Assembly: GCF_946886105.1 (NCBI RefSeq)
Contig: NZ_CAMPHV010000002.1
Coordinates: forward strand, 124,001-188,000
Length of the DNA stretch: 64,000 nt
Source: an uncultured Pseudomonas sp.
Lineage (GTDB): Bacteria > Pseudomonadota > Gammaproteobacteria > Pseudomonadales > Pseudomonadaceae
Direction of reading: 5' to 3'
Shown here: positions 1-9,144 of the stretch, one piece after another
Layout: every line of letters begins with the position of its first letter
How positions within the stretch are numbered: position 1 is the stretch's first letter
Made by a program: the position numbers and the translations under genes
The notes under the pieces: generated by a model
Database searches by the model: none
What the model saw: the letters and a program-made list of their open reading frames with translations, nothing else
Told to the model about the DNA's origin: nothing

Positions 1-567
1 GGTGCAGTGCGCTGGCCAATCTTCATCTGGATGACTCTCGGCATTCTGCTCGGTGCAGCGCTCGGTGCGGCGACCGCTTCGGCCATTCAGGGCGAGAAAC
101 TGCAGAAAATCATAGGCGTATTCGCCATTATCATCGCCCTGCAAATGGCTCTCGATCTGAGACCCAAGGCCAGCAGCAGTGTTCCAGGTAAATTTGGCCT
201 GAGCGTCGCCGGTGGTGTGATCGGCTGGGCTTCGGCGATATTCGGTATTGGTGGCGGCTCGCTCAATGTGCCTTTCCTGACGTGGCGCAGTGTACCCATG
301 CAGCAGGCGGTGGCGACCTCAGCGGCTTGCGGCCTGCCGATTGCCGTGGCCGGCGCCTTGACCTTTATGTGGCTGGGTTGGGATAAGCCGCAGTTGCCTT
401 CGTGGAGCCTGGGTTTCGTCTACTTGCCGGCGATGGCCGGGATCGCCGTCACCAGCATGTTTTTCGCCCGTTTCGGCGCACGCCTGGCGCACCGTTTGTC
501 GCCGCGCCTGCTTAAACGTTTATTTGCCCTGCTGCTGTTTTGCGTGGGCCTGAGTTTTTTGATTTGA
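1..567 (+). CDS. TauE/SafE family permease, 5' end cut by window
   Basis: Open from the first base of the window, so the start lies upstream. About 188 residues remain of a family usually near 250. Several hydrophobic segments are visible, including a glycine-rich stretch (FGIGGGSLNVPF) typical of the conserved repeat of TauE/SafE (DUF81) transporters, and the protein ends in a hydrophobic segment. The family moves sulfite, sulfonates or other organic anions across the inner membrane; the substrate here is not determinable. It ends 9 bases before lgt and is probably cotranscribed with it. Confidence 0.85.
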   Translation, partial: GAVRWPIFIWMTLGILLGAALGAATASAIQGEKLQKIIGVFAIIIALQMALDLRPKASSSVPGKFGLSVAGGVIGWASAIFGIGGGSLNVPFLTWRSVPMQQAVATSAACGLPIAVAGALTFMWLGWDKPQLPSWSLGFVYLPAMAGIAVTSMFFARFGARLAHRLSPRLLKRLFALLLFCVGLSFLI

Positions 568-576
568 GGAATTGAA

Positions 577-1380
577 ATGCTGCCTTATCCGCAGATAGAC
601 CCGGTGGCCTTGGACCTGGGATTGGTCAAGATTCATTGGTACGGCCTGATGTACCTGATCGGCATCGGCGGTGCCTGGTGGTTGGCGTCGCGCCGGGTCA
701 ACGCCTTCGAGCCCAGCTGGAGCAAAGAGAAACTCTCCGATCTGGTGTTCTGGGTGGCCATGGGGGTGATTCTCGGCGGGCGCCTGGGCTATGTGCTGTT
801 CTACGACCTCGAGTCCTATCTCGATCAGCCGAGTCTGATCCTGCAGGTATGGAAAGGTGGCATGTCATTCCACGGCGGCCTGATCGGCGTGATGCTGGCG
901 ACCTGGTGGTTCGGCAAGCGCAACGACAAGAGCTTCTTCCAGTTGATGGACTTTATCGCGCCCCTGGTGCCGATCGGCCTCGGTGCCGGGCGCATCGGCA
1001 ACTTTATCAATGCCGAACTCTGGGGCAAGGCCACCGATGTGCCTTGGGCCATGGTCTTCCCCACCGATCCCGAGCAACTGGCGCGCCACCCCTCGCAGCT
1101 GTATCAGTTCGCCCTCGAAGGCGTGGCGCTGTTCGCCATCCTCTGGTTCTACTCGCGTAAGCCGCGGCCGACCATGGCGGTGTCGGGCATGTTCGCCCTG
1201 TGCTACGGGATCTTCCGCTTTATCGTCGAGTTCGTGCGCGTGCCGGACGCCCAGCTCGGCTACCTCGCCGGCGGCTGGTTGACCATGGGCCAGGTGCTCT
1301 GCGTGCCGATGGTGCTTGGTGGCCTCGGGTTGATCTGGTTCGCCTACCACCGCCAAGCCGCCCAAGGAGCCGTACGATGA
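577..1380 (+). CDS. lgt: Prolipoprotein diacylglyceryl transferase
   Basis: 267 residues, normal for Lgt. It transfers diacylglycerol from phosphatidylglycerol to the lipobox cysteine of prolipoproteins in the inner membrane, the first step of lipoprotein maturation. Visible are seven or so hydrophobic segments, the early HWYGLMY block and the Lgt signature [13 protein letters not shown], which carries the essential Arg/Asn residues. The ATG at 577 follows a short AGGAATTGAA ribosome-binding stretch. Its TGA overlaps the ATG of thyA in an ATGA junction, so the two genes are translationally coupled, as in many gammaproteobacteria. Confidence 0.97.
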   Translation: MLPYPQIDPVALDLGLVKIHWYGLMYLIGIGGAWWLASRRVNAFEPSWSKEKLSDLVFWVAMGVILGGRLGYVLFYDLESYLDQPSLILQVWKGGMSFHGGLIGVMLATWWFGKRNDKSFFQLMDFIAPLVPIGLGAGRIGNFINAELWGKATDVPWAMVFPTDPEQLARHPSQLYQFALEGVALFAILWFYSRKPRPTMAVSGMFALCYGIFRFIVEFVRVPDAQLGYLAGGWLTMGQVLCVPMVLGGLGLIWFAYHRQAAQGAVR

Positions 1381-2171
1381 AACAGTACCTCGACCTGATG
1401 CGCCTGGTGCGCGAGACCGGCACCTTCAAGCAGGATCGCACCGGCACTGGCACTTACAGCCTGTTCGCCCATCAGATGCGCTTCAACCTGGCCGATGGCT
1501 TCCCGCTGGTGACCACCAAGAAGTGCCACCTGAAATCCATCATTCACGAGCTGCTGTGGTTCCTCCAGGGCGACACCAACATCCGCTACCTGAAGGAAAA
1601 CGGCGTGCGCATCTGGGACGAATGGGCCGACGAGAACGGTGACCTCGGTCCGGTCTACGGCTACCAGTGGCGCAACTGGCCGGCACCGAACGGCGAGTCG
1701 ATCGACCAGATCGCCAAGCTGATCGAGATGATCAGGAAAAATCCGGACTCGCGCCGGCTGATCGTCTCCGCCTGGAACCCCGGGCTGGTCGAGCAGATGG
1801 CGCTGCCGCCGTGCCATGCGCTGTTCCAGTTCTACGTCGCCGACGGCAAGCTGAGTTGCCAGCTGTATCAGCGTTCGGCCGACATCTTCCTTGGCGTGCC
1901 CTTCAATATCGCCAGCTATGCACTGCTGACCCTGATGGTCGCCCAGGTCTGCGACCTGCAACCGGGCGATTTTATCTGGACCGGCGGCGACTGCCACCTG
2001 TACGCCAACCATATCGAACAGACCGATCTGCAACTCTCCCGCGAGCCGCTGCCGCTGCCGACCATGAAGCTCAACCCCGAGGTGAAGGACATCTTCGCCT
2101 TCAAGTTCGAGGACTTCGAACTGGTCGGCTACCAGGCCCACCCGCATATCCCGGCGCCCGTAGCGGTCTGA
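1377..2171 (+). CDS. thyA: Thymidylate synthase
   Basis: 264 residues, the same length as E. coli ThyA. It converts dUMP to dTMP using methylenetetrahydrofolate. The ATG at 1377 overlaps the lgt stop; a longer open frame to 1200 lies inside lgt and was not used. The nucleophile is C146 in PPCHALFQF, followed by the dUMP phosphate-binding region [20 protein letters not shown]. The C-terminus ([10 protein letters not shown]) matches the conserved tail that closes the active site. The last 27 bases, from 2145, recur twice downstream at the head of a tandem repeat. The folate partner folA is about 6.4 kb away. Confidence 0.97.
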   Translation: MKQYLDLMRLVRETGTFKQDRTGTGTYSLFAHQMRFNLADGFPLVTTKKCHLKSIIHELLWFLQGDTNIRYLKENGVRIWDEWADENGDLGPVYGYQWRNWPAPNGESIDQIAKLIEMIRKNPDSRRLIVSAWNPGLVEQMALPPCHALFQFYVADGKLSCQLYQRSADIFLGVPFNIASYALLTLMVAQVCDLQPGDFIWTGGDCHLYANHIEQTDLQLSREPLPLPTMKLNPEVKDIFAFKFEDFELVGYQAHPHIPAPVAV

Positions 2172-2795
2172 GGTGTCCCGCCTGGCTCCCGGGTATCGTT
2201 CGCTCAACCCGGGCTACGGGATGCGATTCATGGCTCCCGGGTATCGCTTTGCTCAACCCAGGCTACGGGTGCGATTCGTAGCCTGGGTTAGCCGTAGGCG
2301 TAACCCGGGAAGGGCTGCAGAGGCGTCGCATTGTTAGCCTAGTCATCTCGATCAGGCCCACCGTAACTCACCTGCGCGCCGCTGCCGACGCTGACTCGCA
2401 TATCCCGGTGCCCGTTGCGGTCTGAGGTGTCTCGCCTGGCTCCCAGGTATCGCTTCGCTCAACCCGGGCTACGGGGTGCGATTCGTAGCCTGGGTTAGCC
2501 GGAGGCGTAACCCAGGAAGGGCTGCGGAGGCGTCGCGCTGCTAGCCTAGCCATCTTGATCAGGCCCACCTGTAACTCACCCGCGCGCCGCTGCCGACGCT
2601 GACGTGCATATCCCGGCGCCCGTTGCGGTCTGAGGTGTCTCGCCTGGCTCCCGGGTATCGCTGCGCTCAACCCGGGCTACAGGATGCGATTCGTAGCCCG
2701 GGTTAGCCGTAGGCGTAACCCGGGAAGGGCTGCAGAGGCGCACTGCTAGCCTAGCCATCTCGATCAGGCCGATCTGCCACTCACCCGGCGCACCG
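2145..2795. repeat. Three-unit tandem repeat beginning with a copy of the thyA 3' end
   Basis: Units run about 2145-2398, 2399-2606 and 2607-2795 (periods 254 and 208 bp). Each begins CATATCCCGG, followed by the same stop-containing bases as the end of thyA (TGAs at 2169, 2423 and 2631). Each continues with GTAGCCTGGGTTAGCC and a GTAACCCGGGAAGG motif that pair as inverted repeats with CCCGGGCTACGG. Unit 1 is 46 bp longer because it carries an extra copy of the GGCTCCCGGGTATCG segment. No credible gene lies in this 0.65 kb; short reverse-strand frames only reflect the repetition. The rest of the gap to 2987 shows no recognised element except the ribosome-binding site of the next gene. Confidence 0.85.
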
Positions 2796-2987
2796 CGTCG
2801 GGCATCCTCTTGCTCGGCGCCGCCGCGTGTTTTGCTACCCTGGCCCCAGGATGGCTGGTTGCGTTGCTCATCTGCGCTGCTAGGAACGCTAGCGGCGGCG
2901 GGTGACGGCGCCTTGGTCATCGGTATTCGATTAACCAACCAACTGCGCAGGCCGCTGGCGGCCTGTCTGTGGGGAAGGAGCAGGCTT

Positions 2988-4055
2988 GTGTCGAGGATTT
3001 TTATCGTTCTATTGCTGGGGTTGCTGGGCTGCAATGCCCTGGCGGCGGAGTCGGAAACGCCGCTGTTGCGGGTGGGCATCAGCGAGGTGCCGCCGTTCGT
3101 GATCCAAGAGTCCGACGGCAGTTGGCGCGGTATCAGCATCGATCTATGGCAGCGCGTCGCCGAGCAAGCCGGCTACCGTTACGAGTTCCAGGCGATGCCG
3201 TTTGCGCGCCTGTTGCCGAGCCTGGAAGCCGGCGAGCTGGATGTGGTGGTCGGCGCCCTGACCATGACCGCCGAGCGCGAGGAGCGCTTCGACTTCACCC
3301 ACCCGTTTTACCGCACCGGCCTGGCCATCGGCGTGCCGCCGGGTGGCGACGGCAGCGGCTGGGTCGCGGTCAAGGGGTTGCTGTCCTGGCAGTTCGTCAG
3401 CCTGGTACTGGGCCTGGCGGCATTGATGCTGCTGGTCGGCGGCCTGCTCTGGTTGTTCGAGCGGCGGCCTAACCAGCAGCAGTTCGGCGGCACCCCGGCG
3501 CAGGGACTGGGTTCCAGCTTCTGGTGGGCGGCGGTGACCATGACCACCGTCGGCTACGGCGACAAGGCGCCGGTCACCCTCGGCGGACGCCTGATCGCAC
3601 TGGTCTGGATGTTCGCCGGGTTGGTCATGGTGTCGACCTTCACCGCGGCGGTCGCCAGCGCCCTGACCGTCGGCAATCTGCAAGGCGGCATCCAGGGCCC
3701 GGACGACCTGCGCCGCGCCCATGTCGCGACCATCGACAAAACTGCCAGCGGCCACTACCTGGAAAGCCAGCGCATCCGCCACAGCGACTACCCCAACCTG
3801 CTCGAAGCGATGCGCGCGGTGCAGCAGGGCGAGGCCGATGCGGTGGTCTACGACCTGCCGATCATGCAGTACCGCAACGGCGAACTGGGCAAGGGCGGCT
3901 TGCGCCTGCTGCCCGGTACCTTCGAAAACCAGTCCTACGCCTTCGCCCTGGCCGATGGCAGCCCCTATCGCGAACGCCTGAATCTTGAGTTGCTGCGCGT
4001 GACCGGGAGCGACGATTGGCATGAGGTGCTGGAGCTTTATTTGGGAAGACCCTGA
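2988..4055 (+). CDS. Ionotropic glutamate receptor-like (GluR0-type) potassium channel
   Basis: 355 residues from the GTG at 2988, chosen because GGGGAAGGAG lies 7 bases upstream and a signal peptide (about residues 1-20) follows directly. An open frame reaching 2832 lacks these. Order: first half of a periplasmic solute-binding domain (about 25-118, with the ligand-carboxylate region ALTMTAEREER), a membrane helix (about 135-157), a pore loop with the potassium selectivity filter TVGYGD at 187-192, a second helix (about 200-224), then the second half of the binding domain ending in a DWHEVLELYLG helix. This split arrangement is that of Synechocystis GluR0. Probable role: ligand-gated K+ channel of the inner membrane; the ligand is unknown. 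Flanked by copies of the thyA-tail repeat. Confidence 0.88.
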   Translation: MSRIFIVLLLGLLGCNALAAESETPLLRVGISEVPPFVIQESDGSWRGISIDLWQRVAEQAGYRYEFQAMPFARLLPSLEAGELDVVVGALTMTAEREERFDFTHPFYRTGLAIGVPPGGDGSGWVAVKGLLSWQFVSLVLGLAALMLLVGGLLWLFERRPNQQQFGGTPAQGLGSSFWWAAVTMTTVGYGDKAPVTLGGRLIALVWMFAGLVMVSTFTAAVASALTVGNLQGGIQGPDDLRRAHVATIDKTASGHYLESQRIRHSDYPNLLEAMRAVQQGEADAVVYDLPIMQYRNGELGKGGLRLLPGTFENQSYAFALADGSPYRERLNLELLRVTGSDDWHEVLELYLGRP

Positions 4056-4189
4056 GATTGGCTATAAGGCGCTTCGTGTAAGGCTGACCGGCCAAATCTT
4101 ACATATGGATTTCGATGTGTAAGCCAGCCGGGATTTTCAGGCCATAAACAGATCGAAATAGCGTTTGAACAGGTAAAGCCGATTTGTGG

Positions 4190-4245
4190 CCCCAGCGCCT
4201 GTAGCGGTCTGAGGTATCTCGCCCTGCTCCCGGGAAGGGGTTACA
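4190..4245. repeat. Partial copy of the thyA-tail repeat
   Basis: GCGCCTGTAGCGGTCTGAGG followed by TATCTCGCC and CTCCCGGGAAGGGG matches the start and end of the units at 2145-2795 with the middle missing. It lies in the gap between two convergent genes, just before the stop of the DUF3482 GTPase. Confidence 0.65.
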
Positions 4246-4252
4246 GAGTCTC

Positions 4253-5620
4253 CTAGAGCAACTCCGCCGCCAACTGCTGCAGCTGTTCCTGGCGTTCTCC
4301 GTCTTGCAGCCGTGCGCCGGAGTTGAGCGACGACCATTCGGGATGGGCGCGGGCTTTGCGTAGCGCCTCGGGCAACTGGCCCTGGCGCCAGCTGCTGTCC
4401 TCGGGCATGGCCAGGGCGATCGCTGCCACGGCGGCATGGCCGCGGGCTTCGAGGGCTTGCAGCAATAACTGCTGACGCAGGGCGAGCAGGCGTAGCACGG
4501 CGTCGTCCACGGTCAGCTCGCGTTGGCCCCTGAGTTTGTCTTTGAGGCGCGTGCCATAGCCACGCAGAGTCTGCGCGCCGCCGCCGAGCAGCGCGCCCGC
4601 GACTGCCGCCGCGCCGAGGGTGATGCCGCCGACCAGCAGGTCGATGCCGACTCCGGTGGCCGCGCCCGCCGCCATACCGCCGCCGATATTGATGCCGAGT
4701 TGCTTGAGGGTTTCCGGGTTGAACAGGTCGTCGCCCCAGCGGCCGTCGAGCAGCGGCAGCTCGGCGGCCTTGGCGTCGTCCTTGCGGAAGGCGTACAGGC
4801 GCAGCAAGGCTTCGACGCAGTGTTGTTCGCGCTGGCGCACGGCTTCGCGCAGTTCGCGGATCGCCGTCTGCTCCAGTGCCGGCTCGGTCGCCACGCTACG
4901 CCGGCAGGCGGCGCAGTCGAGCAGCAGTTCGGCGAGCAGGCGGGCTGCGGCAGTGCGCCGGGCCTGGCGTTGCGCCTGGTGATCGTCGATCAGGCGCTGC
5001 AACTGCGGGCGGGCTTTTTCCTGTAGCAGCGCCAGGCTGTCATACAAGCGCCGCTCGCCATCCAACGGCGGCGCCACGCTGTCGAAACACACCAGCGCGT
5101 GCAAACCCTGGCGGGCCAAGGCGTCACGCCATTCATTCTCGCGGTGGTTGCTGCCAGCGACGAAATTCAACACCGGCAACAGCGGCCGGCCGCACATATT
5201 GAGGACGGCCAGCTCGTCGCGGTACTTGGCCAGCACCGGTTCGCGGGCGTCGATCACATAGAGTCCAGCATCGGACGCCAGCAGCTGGCGCAGCACCTTG
5301 GCCTCCTGTTCGAAGCGTTGGCGCGCTTCGCTGCCGTCGAGAAACCGGGCGACCCGAGCCGGGCCGTCGAGGCGCTCGCCGGGGCGATCCAGGCGTTCCA
5401 GGTAGTCGAGCAGGGCGATGGCATCTTCCAGGCCGGGTGTGTCGTACAGCTCCAGCAATGCCTCGCCATCCACCGACAGGCGCGCACCCTCGACATGCCG
5501 GGTGGTGCTGGGCCGATGGGACACCTCGCCGAAACCGGCGTCGCGGGTCAGGGTGCGCAGCAGCGAGGTTTTGCCGACATTGGTGTGGCCGACCACGGCG
5601 AGTTTCAGCGGGAGGTTCAC
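4253..5620 (-). CDS. GTPase with DUF3482 domain
   Basis: 455 residues. The N-terminal third is an Era/TrmE-like small GTPase: G1 GHTNVGKTS (residues 11-19), G3 DTPG near 60, then a helical DUF3482 region with a glycine/alanine-rich, possibly membrane-associating stretch (GGGMAAGAATGVGIDLLVGG). Family function is unknown; no signal peptide. It follows the DUF2868 gene on the same strand across a 108 bp gap holding a short inverted-repeat element, and the two families habitually occur together in Pseudomonas, suggesting one membrane-associated complex. Confidence 0.88.
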   Translation of the reverse strand: MNLPLKLAVVGHTNVGKTSLLRTLTRDAGFGEVSHRPSTTRHVEGARLSVDGEALLELYDTPGLEDAIALLDYLERLDRPGERLDGPARVARFLDGSEARQRFEQEAKVLRQLLASDAGLYVIDAREPVLAKYRDELAVLNMCGRPLLPVLNFVAGSNHRENEWRDALARQGLHALVCFDSVAPPLDGERRLYDSLALLQEKARPQLQRLIDDHQAQRQARRTAAARLLAELLLDCAACRRSVATEPALEQTAIRELREAVRQREQHCVEALLRLYAFRKDDAKAAELPLLDGRWGDDLFNPETLKQLGINIGGGMAAGAATGVGIDLLVGGITLGAAAVAGALLGGGAQTLRGYGTRLKDKLRGQRELTVDDAVLRLLALRQQLLLQALEARGHAAVAAIALAMPEDSSWRQGQLPEALRKARAHPEWSSLNSGARLQDGERQEQLQQLAAELL

Positions 5621-5630
5621 GGCTGCCCCC

Positions 5631-5699
5631 GTAGGGTGGGTGACGCTTTACCCATCCACGCAAAACCATGGTGGATGAAAAAGGCGTCATCCACCCTAC
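5631..5699. repeat. Short inverted-repeat element (GTAGGGTGG family)
   Basis: About 69 bp with ends GTAGGGTGGGTGACGC and GCGTCATCCACCCTAC, internally ATCCAC and GTGGAT. It can fold into a long hairpin. Related copies occur at 14625, 55030 and 56003. It lies between two same-strand genes and could attenuate transcription; that is inference. Confidence 0.75.
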
Positions 5700-5728
5700 C
5701 CAGGTCGCATAGCCCGGATTGATTGCTG

Positions 5729-7117
5729 TCAGTCATGGCCGCTCTCCAGCCAGCTCAGTGGTGCGCTGTCGCTGTGGGTCAAATGCAGCTGATCCAGCGC
5801 CTGGTGCCAATCGCCCAGGCGTTCGCTGTCCAGGGCTTCGCCGGGCGGCGCTTGCAGCAGCCAGATGCGCGTGGCGGCGGCCGAGCGGGCCAGTTCGCCG
5901 AGCAGCGCCAGGGTGCCGCGGTCCGGCGAGCGGCGCGGGTCGCAGGCGATCAACAGGCGCTCAGGCGGGAAGCGGCTGAGCTGATCGAGTAACTGCTTGC
6001 GCTGCTCGCGGCTGTCGAGCACCCCGGCATCGGCGACGCCCTTGGGCAGCGCGGGCGGCCAGGGGCGGCTCTGATCCAGTTCGACGGCCACCAGCAGCGC
6101 GCCGTCGCCGGCCCCCGCATGGGCGCCGCCTTGCACCTGGTTGAGCAGGGCCGGGGCTTGATCGCTGATGCCGAGCCGCTCGCTGCCCGGCTGCAGGCGT
6201 TCGCGCAGCAATTGGTAGCCGGGCAATTGCAGGTCGAGGGTCAGGCGCCCCTGGCCATGCCGCCAGCGCCAGGCGCAGAACAGCGCGAGCAGCAGCCGCG
6301 GCAGCAGGCCGTAGACCAGCAGCACCCCGAGCAGCCAGCCGGCCCAGGCCTGGCGGGCGGCTTCCAGATCCAGCGGCACGGCGCTGGCGCGGATCAGCTG
6401 GATATCCGGCTGCGGGAAGCCGAGCAATGCCGGCAACGCGCCCAGGGCTTGGGTCAGGGCGACGAAACTGTCGCCGCCGAGAATCGTGGTTTCCCAGACG
6501 AAGCCGTAGCGGCGCGTGGCGAACAGCGCCAACACGCCGAGCAGGGCGCTGCTCAGGGTCAGCAGCCAGAAACCGTGGACCAGCAGGCCGAGGCCCCAGC
6601 GCGCCAGCCGCCGGCGTTGCAGCAGCACCAGCAGCGCCGGCGCCAAGTGCGCGGCCTGGGCGTCGCGGGCCAACTTGGCGCTGAGCCATAGCCACAGCCG
6701 ACCGAGGGCGCCAGCGCTGTCGCCGGCCAGTAGCAGGCCCAGGGCCCAGCCAAGCAACGTCAACAGATGCAGGCCGAGCAGGCTGCCGAGCGCCCAGAAC
6801 ACATTCACCGGGCGCTGGCCGTCGCCCAGGGCGGCGAGCGCCAGGCCGAAGCCGATGAACAGGGCGAGTAACACAAGGGCGCCGAGCGCCAGCCGCGCAC
6901 CTTGACGCCAATGCCGCAGCGCCGCCAGCTGGCCGTCGCGCTCGGCCAGCGACAGCGCGCGGTTTTCGATGCGTTCGGCCAGCGCGCCGCCTTGCGCCTG
7001 GGCGCGCCGGTTGGCTTCGCCATCTTCCAGCGGGCCGGCCTGCTCCTCGCGCAGGCGAATCGCCTCGCTGAGCCAGAGGCGTTGCAGTTTGTTCGGAGCA
7101 GGGGCGGCTGCGATCAC
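5729..7117 (-). CDS. DUF2868 membrane protein
   Basis: 462 residues from a GTG at 7117. Several long hydrophobic segments are visible: a pair around residues 75-140 (LALGALVLLALFIGFGLALAA and a leucine-rich second helix), others near 185-220 and 275-300, and a soluble C-terminal domain. No catalytic motif was recognised and the family function is unknown. It is paired with the DUF3482 GTPase downstream. Composition is very rich in Ala, Leu, Arg and Gln. Upstream (7118-7203) is a short gap to the convergent-side neighbour glpQ on the same strand. Confidence 0.85.
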   Translation of the reverse strand: MIAAAPAPNKLQRLWLSEAIRLREEQAGPLEDGEANRRAQAQGGALAERIENRALSLAERDGQLAALRHWRQGARLALGALVLLALFIGFGLALAALGDGQRPVNVFWALGSLLGLHLLTLLGWALGLLLAGDSAGALGRLWLWLSAKLARDAQAAHLAPALLVLLQRRRLARWGLGLLVHGFWLLTLSSALLGVLALFATRRYGFVWETTILGGDSFVALTQALGALPALLGFPQPDIQLIRASAVPLDLEAARQAWAGWLLGVLLVYGLLPRLLLALFCAWRWRHGQGRLTLDLQLPGYQLLRERLQPGSERLGISDQAPALLNQVQGGAHAGAGDGALLVAVELDQSRPWPPALPKGVADAGVLDSREQRKQLLDQLSRFPPERLLIACDPRRSPDRGTLALLGELARSAAATRIWLLQAPPGEALDSERLGDWHQALDQLHLTHSDSAPLSWLESGHD

Positions 7118-7203
7118 GCGGCGTCTCGTTGATGAGGTCAGGGGCTGAGCATAACCCCGACGCCGCGTTGGGAAAAACTATCGCTGTAGATTGGCGGGCC
7201 AAC

Positions 7204-8373
7204 CTAGGGTTGCGACTGTTGGCGCACGCGTACGGCGATATCCGGCTGGTCGATAAACAGGCCGTCGATCCCCGTCTCCAGGAAGGCGCGGGCCTCCGCC
7301 GCGATATCGCCATGGGCTTGCGGATCGTCACCGCTGCGCAAATCGGCCGGCAGAAAGGTGTTTTCCGCGCGGAAGGTGTAGGGATGCACCTTGAGCCCGG
7401 CGACATGGGCGTCGGCGACCAGGGTGCTGGCGTTGGCCGGGTCGAGGTTGCCTTGGGCATCGCGAGGGATGATCAGGCTCTTTTCCGGGCCGATGCCGCT
7501 GGCGTAGCGGGCGATCTCGCGCAGGCCGGCCGGGGTGCTCATCTGCGCGTAACTCAAGCCCGTGCCCAGCACTTGCTGGTCGTAGGGCTGGCCGTCGACC
7601 CAGAGCAGCTGCACCAGGCGTATCGAGGTCAGGCGGCTGAGGGTCTTGAGGTTCTCCACTTCGAACGATTGGATGTACACCGGCGCCCTGGCGTCGCGGT
7701 AACCATTCCTCCTGAGCAGTTTGACCAGGGGCTTTTCCAGGCCCAGGCCGAGTTGCTGGAAGTGGCTCGGGTGCTTGGTTTCCGGATACAGGCCGATGGT
7801 GCGCTGCTGGCTGAGTTGCAGGCTTTTCACCAGGTCGATGATTTCCTGCAGGGTCGGCACTTCGAAGGCGCCGTCCATGCGCGCATTGCCCGGGCGGATC
7901 TGCGGGATGCGTTCGATCGCGCGCAGGGTTTTCAGCTCGGCGAGGGTGAAGTCTTCGCTGAACCAGCCGGTGAGCGGCACGCCATCGATCGTTTGCGTGC
8001 GCCGGCGCTCGGCGAACTCGGGATGCTGGGCGACATCGGTGGTCAGCCCCAGCTCGTTGTCGTGGCGGGCGACCAGATGGCCGTCCTTGCTCATCACAAG
8101 GTCGGGTTCTATGTAATCGGCGCCCTGCAGAATCGCCAGGGCATAGGCGGCCAGGGTGTGCTCGGGCACATAACCGCTGGCGCCGCGGTGGGCGATGATC
8201 AACGGCTTTGCCTCGCCGCGGTGTTCGCCGCGGTGCTTCAGGGGCTGCTGTTTGGCCCAGTCGATGGCGGCTTGCACCTTGTCCGGCACGGCGGCTGCGG
8301 CGCTCGCAAGGGGCGCAAGCGAGAGGCCGATGCAGAGCATCAAGGCCTTGAGCGATGGGTGGCTGATGGGCAT
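7204..8373 (-). CDS. glpQ: Periplasmic glycerophosphodiester phosphodiesterase
   Basis: 389 residues with a clear signal peptide (residues 1-about 27, ending SAAAAVPD). It hydrolyses glycerophosphodiesters to glycerol-3-phosphate and an alcohol. The GDPD motif IAHRGASGYVPEHT (catalytic His, with Glu metal ligand) and EPDLVMSKDGHLVARHDNEL are present, followed by a TIM-barrel-length remainder with the late EGDK-type region replaced by GLFIDQPD. The ATG at 8373 has a strong CCAAGGAGATG upstream. Single-gene unit by spacing. Confidence 0.94.
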   Translation of the reverse strand: MPISHPSLKALMLCIGLSLAPLASAAAAVPDKVQAAIDWAKQQPLKHRGEHRGEAKPLIIAHRGASGYVPEHTLAAYALAILQGADYIEPDLVMSKDGHLVARHDNELGLTTDVAQHPEFAERRRTQTIDGVPLTGWFSEDFTLAELKTLRAIERIPQIRPGNARMDGAFEVPTLQEIIDLVKSLQLSQQRTIGLYPETKHPSHFQQLGLGLEKPLVKLLRRNGYRDARAPVYIQSFEVENLKTLSRLTSIRLVQLLWVDGQPYDQQVLGTGLSYAQMSTPAGLREIARYASGIGPEKSLIIPRDAQGNLDPANASTLVADAHVAGLKVHPYTFRAENTFLPADLRSGDDPQAHGDIAAEARAFLETGIDGLFIDQPDIAVRVRQQSQP

Positions 8374-8533
8374 GTCGGCATCTCCTTGGGTTGGATGACT
8401 CCAGCGTGCATCGATCCGGATGACGGAACGATCACGGTTCGACTACCAAGCGATGACAGTGCCACAGGTTGCTGGTCGGTTGGCAATTGCCGTCGGCTGC
8501 CTTGATATCTGTCACTCTGCTATCCTCGCCGCC

Positions 8534-9046
8534 ATGAAAAAGTCTCTTCCCCTCTGCCTGATCGCCGCCCTCGCGCAGAATCGCGTGATCGGCCGCGATA
8601 ACCAATTACCGTGGCACCTGCCCGCGGATCTCAAGCATTTCAAGGCGCTGACCCTGGGCAAGCCGATCATCATGGGGCGCAAGACCTGGGACTCCCTCGG
8701 TCGGCCGTTGCCGGGGCGGCTCAATCTGGTGATCAGCCGCCAGCCGGATTTGCGTCTGGAGGGGGCCGAAGTCTTCGAATCCTTGGCGCCGGCTATTCAG
8801 CGCGCCGAGCAATGGGCGCGCGAGCAGGGTGTCGACGAGTTGATGCTGATCGGCGGCGCGCAGTTATACGCTCAAGCCTTGCCACAGGCCGACCGTCTCT
8901 ACCTGACCCGGGTCGGTCTGAGCCCCGAGGGCGACGCCTGGTTTCCCGAGTTCGGCGAAGCGGATTGGCAGCGCACGGCTCTCGACGAACACCCGGCCGA
9001 GGGCGAAACCCCCGGCTACGACTTCGAGACCTGGACCCGCGGCTAA
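8534..9046 (+). CDS. folA: Dihydrofolate reductase
   Basis: 170 residues. It reduces dihydrofolate to tetrahydrofolate with NADPH, regenerating the cofactor spent by ThyA. The ATG at 8534 starts MKKSLPLCLIAALAQNRVIG, the normal DHFR opening; the open frame reaching 8420 was not used since no family homology lies there. Seen: LPWHLPADLKHFK (substrate and catalytic Asp loop), MGRKTWDSLGRPLPGR (NADPH binding) and IGGAQLYAQAL. Length is slightly above the E. coli 159. Confidence 0.96.
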   Translation: MKKSLPLCLIAALAQNRVIGRDNQLPWHLPADLKHFKALTLGKPIIMGRKTWDSLGRPLPGRLNLVISRQPDLRLEGAEVFESLAPAIQRAEQWAREQGVDELMLIGGAQLYAQALPQADRLYLTRVGLSPEGDAWFPEFGEADWQRTALDEHPAEGETPGYDFETWTRG

Positions 9047-9144
9047 TTCCTAGCAACCCGCACCTTTCTTGATCCTGGCCAATTCGGGCGTCGTTCGCGG
9101 CGCCTATCCTTGCCATTCGCAATTGCAATCACAGGTCTTACTCC

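Noticed and set aside
2368..3139. Reverse-strand frames over the thyA-tail repeats
   Set aside because: They translate the repeats three times (EPGETPQTATG-type segments) and have no conserved family features.
7129..8505. 458-residue plus-strand frame opposite glpQ
   Set aside because: Shadow of glpQ; GlpQ motifs, signal peptide and ribosome-binding site support the minus strand.
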